A stretch of 29,717 bases of DNA from a virus. Shown one piece after another: positions 28,007 through 29,717 of the stretch (position 1 is the stretch's first letter; every line of letters starts with the position of its first letter). Position numbers and translations under genes: made by a program. A model generated the notes under the pieces. That model was not told the DNA's origin and searched no databases. It worked only from the letters and a program-made list of their open reading frames with translations. The stretch lies in IMG/VR virus record IMGVR_UViG_3300027720_000023, positions 1 to 29,717 of that record. One strand, written 5' to 3'.

Positions 28007-28091
28007 GGAAGGTTGACCGAGTGGTTTATGGTGATAGTCTTGAAAACTATTGAGGGTAAAACCTCCCAGAGTTCGAATCTCTGACCTTCCT
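28007..28091 (+). tRNA. tRNA-Ser (TGA)
   Basis: Acceptor GGAAGGT/ACCTTCC, anticodon arm ATAGT-CTTGAAA-ACTAT, long variable arm (GAGGG/CCTCC-type), T-arm CAGAG-TTCGAAT-CTCTG. Discriminator T differs from the usual G for Ser. Confidence 0.92.
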
Positions 28092-28093
28092 TA

Positions 28094-28111
28094 GAAGGAT
28101 GCGAAACCTTC
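28094..28111 (+). other. Small hairpin after tRNA-Ser
   Basis: GAAGG/CCTTC with an 8-nt loop. Its arms resemble the acceptor of the preceding tRNA-Ser, so competition in folding is possible. Confidence 0.35.
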
Positions 28112-28125
28112 CACTCTCACAAAAT

Positions 28126-28200
28126 GCGAAATTAATTCAGCGGTAGAATGTCTGCCTTCCAAGCAGAACGTCAGGAGTTCGAATCTCCTATTTCGCTCCA
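28126..28200 (+). tRNA. tRNA-Gly (TCC), CCA encoded
   Basis: Acceptor GCGAAAT/ATTTCGC, anticodon arm TCTGC-CTTCCAA-GCAGA, T-arm AGGAG-TTCGAAT-CTCCT, T73, CCA 28198-28200 directly followed by tRNA-Val. Confidence 0.93.
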
Positions 28201-28273
28201 GGGAAATTAGCTCAGTGGTAGCAGCGTCTGCTTTACACGCAGAAAGTCCACAGTTCGAATCTGTGATTTCCCA
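28201..28273 (+). tRNA. tRNA-Val (TAC)
   Basis: Acceptor GGGAAAT/ATTTCCC, anticodon arm TCTGC-TTTACAC-GCAGA, T-arm CACAG-TTCGAAT-CTGTG, A73. No spacer from tRNA-Gly. Confidence 0.93.
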
Positions 28274-28310
28274 TTAGCAATCATATGATTGTTATAATTA
28301 CCAGGAGTAA

Positions 28311-28372
28311 GTCAGCGGTAGACGGCACCGTTTGGGGCGGTGAAGACGTTGGTTCGATCCCAACCTTCTGGA
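28311..28372 (+). tRNA. tRNA-Pro (TGG)
   Basis: Acceptor CCAGGAG/CTTCTGG, anticodon arm CACCG-TTTGGGG-CGGTG, T-arm GTTGG-TTCGATC-CCAAC, A73. The D-arm is compact. A TATAAT at 28293-28298 just upstream might be a weak internal promoter, but no -35 is seen. Confidence 0.88.
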
Positions 28373-28378
28373 TTGGAG

Positions 28379-28386
28379 AATAAATA
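28379..28386 (+). promoter_or_regulatory. Late-promoter-like box (AATAAATA)
   Basis: Lies 27 bp before the ATG at 28413; the leader ctacattatt matches those at 1896 and 9285, supporting a shared late leader. Confidence 0.55.
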
Positions 28387-28412
28387 TCTCCAAAATCTAC
28401 ATTATTCTTTTT

Positions 28413-28568
28413 ATGTCTCTTATTTCACAACAAGACCGAGAACTTGCTATTGAAGCATTGGATTTCTATCTCTTCAGTAAAGGTAACGACTTCACTGAAG
28501 CAAAGAGAGCAGAAGTAAATGCTCTTCTTAATTGGATTAAAATTGAGAAATCTAAGCATGAACATTAA
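28413..28568 (+). CDS. Small hypothetical protein
   Basis: 51 aa, MSLISQQDRELAIEALDFYLF..., probably two helices; ends IKIEKSKHEH. Preceded by a late box and by the same leader as the oxygenase-like genes. Overlaps the next gene by 11 bp. No family recognised. Confidence 0.65.
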   Translation: MSLISQQDRELAIEALDFYLFSKGNDFTEAKRAEVNALLNWIKIEKSKHEH

Positions 28569-28725
28569 ACTCTGGTATTGCGATTCAATGAAACAATGGC
28601 GTTGGACATTAACAGATTGTTCTCGTCCAATCATCAAACAAGAATCAGGACAACAACCAGATTTGAGAGATGCTATGAATGATGTAGCAACAACAGTTGA
28701 GTTTATGTTAGACCATAAACTTTAA
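28558..28725 (+). CDS. Conserved small phage protein
   Basis: 55 aa from ATG 28558: MNIKLWYCDSMKQWRWTLTD..., then QQPDLRDAMNDVATTVEFML. Closely related short proteins occur in T4-like cyanophages as I recall; the function is unknown. The start is supported by overlap coupling with the upstream gene; codons further upstream belong to that gene's other frame. Confidence 0.72.
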   Translation: MNIKLWYCDSMKQWRWTLTDCSRPIIKQESGQQPDLRDAMNDVATTVEFMLDHKL

Positions 28726-28735
28726 ACTTTTATAT

Positions 28736-28807
28736 TCCCCTGTAGTTCAGTGGTAGAACTCAAAACTGTTAATTTTGCTGTCTCTGGTTCGAATCCAGAC
28801 GGGGGAG
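28736..28807 (+). tRNA. tRNA-Asn (GTT)
   Basis: Acceptor TCCCCTG/CGGGGGA, anticodon arm CAAAA-CTGTTAA-TTTTG, T-arm TCTGG-TTCGAAT-CCAGA, G73 as expected. Confidence 0.93.
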
Positions 28808-28827
28808 TTGAAGTCTTAAGACTTCAA
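28808..28827 (+). other. 20-bp perfect palindrome
   Basis: TTGAAGTCTT/AAGACTTCAA between tRNA-Asn and tRNA-Met. RNA hairpin or protein-binding site; no T run. Confidence 0.5.
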
Positions 28828-28831
28828 ATAA

Positions 28832-28905
28832 CGCAGACGAGTGTAAAGGTAGCACAATAGGCTCATAACCTATAGGACGGAGTTCAATTCTCTGGTCTGC
28901 CACCA
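28832..28905 (+). tRNA. tRNA-Met, initiator-like (CAT), CCA encoded
   Basis: CGCAGAC/GTCTGCC leaves pair 1-72 open (C-C). Anticodon arm ATAGG-CTCATAA-CCTAT, T-arm CGGAG-TTCAATT-CTCTG, A73 and CCA at 28903-28905. Fourth CAT tRNA of the window; one of the four may be Ile2. Confidence 0.87.
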
Positions 28906-28910
28906 AATAA

Positions 28911-28981
28911 GGGGGATTAGTTAAACGGTATAACGGGTGCTTTGCAAGCACTTATTAACAGTTCGATTCTGTTATTCTCCA
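28911..28981 (+). tRNA. tRNA-Ala (TGC)
   Basis: Acceptor GGGGGAT/ATTCTCC carries the G3-U70 pair that defines Ala identity, with A73. Anticodon arm GGTGC-TTTGCAA-GCACT, T-arm AACAG-TTCGATT-CTGTT. It abuts the tmRNA. Confidence 0.93.
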
Positions 28982-28983
28982 TT

Positions 28984-29205
28984 GTCCAAGAGGGTGAGAA
29001 GTCTAATGTTTCGGACGGGGTTTCGATTACCCCCATCTCCATTACTCGGGGATGCCAGGTTTCGACGGAGCATAAAGGTCTTATCTGTTGACGGGACAAG
29101 TCCATAAACGCAAACAACATTGTTGCTTTCTCTCGTCAAACAGTTTCTGTTTGAACTAAACGAGTGAGGGGGTTATAAGTTTCCTTCTTACCCAAAACTT
29201 ATATT
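28984..29205 (+). ncRNA. ssrA: Circularly permuted (two-piece) tmRNA
   Basis: The gene is in inverted order. First comes the acceptor piece (about 28984-29041): T-arm GGGGT-TTCGATT-ACCCC (29017-29033), then acceptor strand CATCTCC and A73 (29041). After a 6-base spacer (TTACTC) comes the coding piece from 29048: GGGGATG, which pairs with CATCTCC, then AGGTTTCGACGG, the conserved tmRNA D-region. The tag frame starts at GCA 29110 and codes ANNIVAFSRQTVSV, stop TGA 29152-29154. A 9-bp stem (TATAAGTTT/AAACTTATA, 29174-29203) with a GGGG/CCC contact suggests a pseudoknot. The tag resembles cyanobacterial tags (ANNIV.FSRQ) but ends VSV rather than PVAA. The permuted form is known in alpha-proteobacteria, some beta-proteobacteria and marine cyanobacteria. 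Confidence 0.92.
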
Positions 29206-29207
29206 GG

Positions 29208-29234
29208 GGGACACTTGAGAAAGTGTCCCTTTTT
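29208..29234 (+). terminator. Intrinsic terminator of tmRNA/tRNA array
   Basis: GGGACACTT/AAGTGTCCC around GAG(A), then five T. The same sequence forms the GACAC...AAAGTGTCC dyad that lies 40.5 bp before the next -10. Confidence 0.85.
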
Positions 29235-29264
29235 ATGCCACTGGGCACTGAGAGGTGCTATGAT
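29210..29264 (+). promoter_or_regulatory. Dyad-box/extended -10 promoter, GACAC variant
   Basis: GACAC (29210) / GTGTC (29227), centre 29218.5; TGC-TATGAT with the hexamer at 29259-29264, spacing 40.5 bp. The leader ATTACTAGATAAACA resembles those at 23388 and 12948. Confidence 0.5.
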
Positions 29265-29287
29265 TACTAGATAAACAAAAAAAATCA

Positions 29288-29717
29288 ATGTTTGAATCTC
29301 TCATTCCTTTCATCAAAGAACGTCTCACTAAGCATCACGAACTTTATAGTGCTCAATGTAAAGCAGAACTCTGGGAAGAAAATCTTTGTTGGGCATTAAA
29401 GCAGGCAGGTTTTGGTAGTGATTGGAAACCAGACTTCAATCATAAAAGTGGACTCGATCAAACTACAGACGAAGGTATTCGTATTGGCAATAAGGGAGGA
29501 AATGTAATTAAAAATATTGTTGAAATTAGTGGATCACGATTGACTAAACACAAAACAATTCAAGACAAACTCAATTTCTTGAGTATAAAAAAAGAAGATT
29601 ATATTTTTTGTTTGGCTACTGAAAAGGATGAATGGAAAAAAGGAATCAAACGTTATTATTTCATTGTAATTAAGTCAGATATTCTTGATTATCATAATCA
29701 ACTCTGGGAAGAAACCT
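29288..29717 (+). CDS. Unidentified protein, 3' end outside window (possible nuclease-like)
   Basis: At least 143 aa, open to the window edge: MFESLIPFIKERLTKHHELYS.... Middle part: GLDQTTDEGIRIGNKGGN, then VEISGSRLTKHKT, KEDYIFCLATEKDEWKKG, KRYYFIVIKSDIL. Alternating beta strands with Asp, Glu and Lys at intervals could fit a PD-(D/E)xK nuclease fold, but I cannot place the catalytic residues, so this is only a hint. It has its own dyad-type promoter (29210) behind the tmRNA terminator, so it is probably early or middle expressed. Start ATG 29288 is the first in the leader. Confidence 0.7.
   Translation, partial: MFESLIPFIKERLTKHHELYSAQCKAELWEENLCWALKQAGFGSDWKPDFNHKSGLDQTTDEGIRIGNKGGNVIKNIVEISGSRLTKHKTIQDKLNFLSIKKEDYIFCLATEKDEWKKGIKRYYFIVIKSDILDYHNQLWEET

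Noticed and set aside
14436-28981. tRNA genes as an integration (att) site of a prophage
   Set aside because: No integrase, no direct repeats flanking, and the context is that of a lytic T4-like phage.
28984-29041. An additional truncated tRNA after tRNA-Ala
   Set aside because: It has a T-arm and acceptor strand but no anticodon arm. It pairs with GGGGATG at 29048 as the acceptor piece of the tmRNA.

Overview
This window looks like part of a T4-like myovirus of cyanobacteria (a cyanomyovirus of marine or freshwater Synechococcus or Prochlorococcus). Five things point there: T4-type late promoters (ATAAATA), a CobS-like AAA+ ATPase beside a VWA protein, many tiny ATGA-overlapping genes of the kind found in these phages, small proteins that begin with the T4 capsid-targeting signature MKT[FY]xxF..EA, and a circularly permuted two-piece tmRNA of the cyanobacterial type. 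The DNA is AT-rich and every recognisable gene is on the + strand.

Layout. (1) 1-9949, tail-fibre and modification cassette: three paralogous Kelch-like repeat proteins (positions 2-1885, 3349-5271, 7022-9274) alternate with genes for modifying enzymes: a 2OG-Fe(II) oxygenase-like protein and a sulfotransferase (1910-3344), a glycosyltransferase with an extra C-terminal domain (5277-7010), and a prolyl-hydroxylase-like 2OG-Fe(II) oxygenase (9299-9949). Each fibre has 12 repeats arranged 6+6, which suggests two six-bladed beta-propellers in tandem. (2) 9956-10730: a phage protein with a Glu/Thr repeat, then a promoter and terminator that could bracket a ~100-nt RNA. (3) 10731-14067: a metallopeptidase/VWA protein and a MoxR/CobS-type AAA+ ATPase, a probable working pair. 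(4) 14116-18854: about twenty very small, tightly overlapping hypothetical genes and one tRNA-Arg. (5) 18877-25832: basic, lysine-rich proteins, several starting with a T4-type capsid-targeting sequence. They are probably packaged internal head proteins delivered into the host. Among them lie three small genes or RNA genes under distinct promoters and a Dam-type DNA methylase. (6) 26042-29234: a tRNA array with a few small genes, ending in a permuted tmRNA. The window holds 26 tRNA genes, which together cover all twenty amino acids. (7) 29288-end: the start of an unidentified gene.

Regulation. Late genes have ATAAATA boxes, often overlapping the previous stop codon. A second promoter class has an extended -10 (TGnTATnnT) and a dyad box, CCACTT-N4-AACTGG or a variant, whose centre lies 41.5 (or 40.5) bp upstream of the -10 hexamer. 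It precedes the CobS-like gene, two small genes, the tRNA array (two tandem copies) and, in variant form, two more genes. Four ordinary sigma-70 promoters are also visible.

The most unusual items are the permuted tmRNA, whose tag lacks the usual Ala-Ala end; the complete tRNA set, with two Leu tRNAs lacking long variable arms; the fixed-distance dyad promoters; the 6+6 fibre architecture interleaved with modifying enzymes; and the cluster of predicted ejected proteins. All functions are read from sequence alone.
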